From DASZXJ01 sp035545895 (GTDB taxonomy: Bacteria; Planctomycetota; Phycisphaerae; Tepidisphaerales; Tepidisphaeraceae), in assembly GCA_035545895.1 (NCBI GenBank), contig DASZXJ010000066.1, positions 1 through 14,363 of the forward strand: a stretch of 14,363 bases of DNA. Direction: 5' to 3'. Position 1 is the first letter of the stretch; each line of letters opens with the position of its first letter. The notes beneath the pieces are model-generated. The model had not been told where the DNA came from. It did no database searches and saw nothing but the letters and a program-made list of their open reading frames with translations. Below are positions 13,647 to 14,363 of this stretch, piece after piece. The position numbers and the translations under genes were made by a program.

Positions 13647-14363
13647 CGCAGGTCAGCGACCTTCAAAATCTCTTTCAGTTGGCGCTGGCGCACCATCAAG
13701 CCGGTCGATTGCCGCAGGCCGAGCCGATCTATCAGCAGATTCTCACGGCCGTTCCCGATCAGCCGGATGTGCTCCATCTGCTCGGACTATTGTGGCACCA
13801 GTCCGGCCGCTCGTTACAGGGATTGGAACTGATCGCCCGGTCGGTTTCTCTCGCCCCGACATTTGCCAATCTCAACAACATGGGCGATGTGCTTCGTTCG
13901 CTTGGCCGCGCCCAGGAATCGATCAATTATTTCAAGCGATCGATTGATCTTCAGCCCAGCGGCATCGATGCGCATTTCAATCTGGCGCTGGCGTTAAGCG
14001 ATGCCGGACGATTGCCTGAGGCTGAAAAATCCCTGTCGCGTGCCTGCGACCTTGCTCCGCGGCGTGCCGATCTGCAACTGCGTCTTTGTCTGCTGCGAAA
14101 CATGATCGGCGATCCACATGGCGCGGTGATGGCGGGAAATCGCGCGGTGGAATTGGCGCCAAGTTCGTTCGAAACATGGTCCAATCTTGCCGTTGCCCTG
14201 GCTTCAGCGAAAAAAGATCAGCAGGCCATGGAAGCCGCCAAAAAGTCGATCGAATTGGGGCCAAAAGAAGCACAGGTCTGGCACAACCTCGGATATATTC
14301 ATGAGCGCGCCGGCCGCATGGACGAGGCGGAAGAGAATTATAAAAAGGCCCTCGCCATCGACC
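13643..14363 (+). CDS. TPR-repeat protein, possibly SPINDLY/OGT-like glycosyltransferase (3' end outside window)
   Basis: An open frame of 240 codons continues past the window end. Its ATG overlaps the dapB stop as ATGA, so translation is probably coupled. About seven tandem tetratricopeptide units of roughly 34 residues are visible, near 8-38, 42-72, 73-105, 109-139, 143-173, 176-206 and 210-240. They show the usual pattern of a small residue at position 8, ...AGR..EAE, and a ..A..L.P end, for example NLALALSDAGRLPEAEKSLS. No signal peptide or membrane segment is seen, so the visible part should be cytoplasmic. The opening ALAHHQAGRLPQAEPIYQQI followed by LHLLGLLWHQSGR closely resembles bacterial TPR proteins that end in a SPINDLY/O-GlcNAc-transferase-like (GT41) or other glycosyltransferase or methyltransferase domain. 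The catalytic part, if any, lies outside, so the function is open. Confidence 0.85.
   Translation, partial: MTQVSDLQNLFQLALAHHQAGRLPQAEPIYQQILTAVPDQPDVLHLLGLLWHQSGRSLQGLELIARSVSLAPTFANLNNMGDVLRSLGRAQESINYFKRSIDLQPSGIDAHFNLALALSDAGRLPEAEKSLSRACDLAPRRADLQLRLCLLRNMIGDPHGAVMAGNRAVELAPSSFETWSNLAVALASAKKDQQAMEAAKKSIELGPKEAQVWHNLGYIHERAGRMDEAEENYKKALAID

Overview
The window is one co-directional (+ strand) flagellar biosynthesis block from a flagellated Gram-negative-type bacterium. Its last two genes are non-flagellar or only possibly flagellar. The style of the proteins points to Planctomycetota, possibly Phycisphaerae: a long FlgE with a large central insertion, a 64-residue FlbD-family protein, a FliN with a long Ala/Pro/Thr tail, a FliA/WhiG-type sigma factor, and a SPINDLY-like TPR protein. 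This assignment is inference, because there is no rRNA or other phylogenetic marker here. No mobile elements, tRNAs, rRNAs or CRISPR arrays were seen, and no stretch longer than about 300 bases lacks a gene.

Layout. (1) 1-1898: flgE (hook protein) closed by a terminator-like hairpin. (2) 1899-3577: flbD, fliL and fliN, each behind a gap of roughly 80-150 bases that holds inverted repeats; the gap before fliN also holds a promoter-like element. (3) 3577-9603: the type III export gate and switch protein genes fliO, fliP, fliQ, fliR, flhB and flhA in standard order, with spacings from a 1-base overlap to about 80 bases. (4) 9615-12789: flhF and flhG (SRP-type GTPase and MinD-type ATPase that set flagellar site and number), an unrecognised 80-residue membrane protein, and the flagellar sigma factor fliA. 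(5) 12855-14363: dapB (lysine/diaminopimelate biosynthesis), then a TPR-protein gene that overlaps the dapB stop codon by four bases (ATGA) and runs off the window.

How they work together. FliO helps assemble the FliP-FliQ-FliR core, which FlhB and FlhA complete as the export gate. That gate secretes the rod, the hook (FlgE) and the filament. FliN is a C-ring component and FliL sits at the basal body and stator. FlhF and FlhG place and count basal bodies, and FliA switches on late genes once the hook is complete. The TPR protein could modify flagellin or another target, but only its repeat region is visible.

I found no wholly new system. The points that merit attention are: fliM and motA/motB are missing from positions where they often sit in such clusters; FliN carries a FliM-like N-terminal motif; FliO has a lipobox-like N-terminus; the small membrane protein lies between flhG and fliA; and nested palindromes stand directly before flbD, with a promoter and SD-masking hairpin before fliN.
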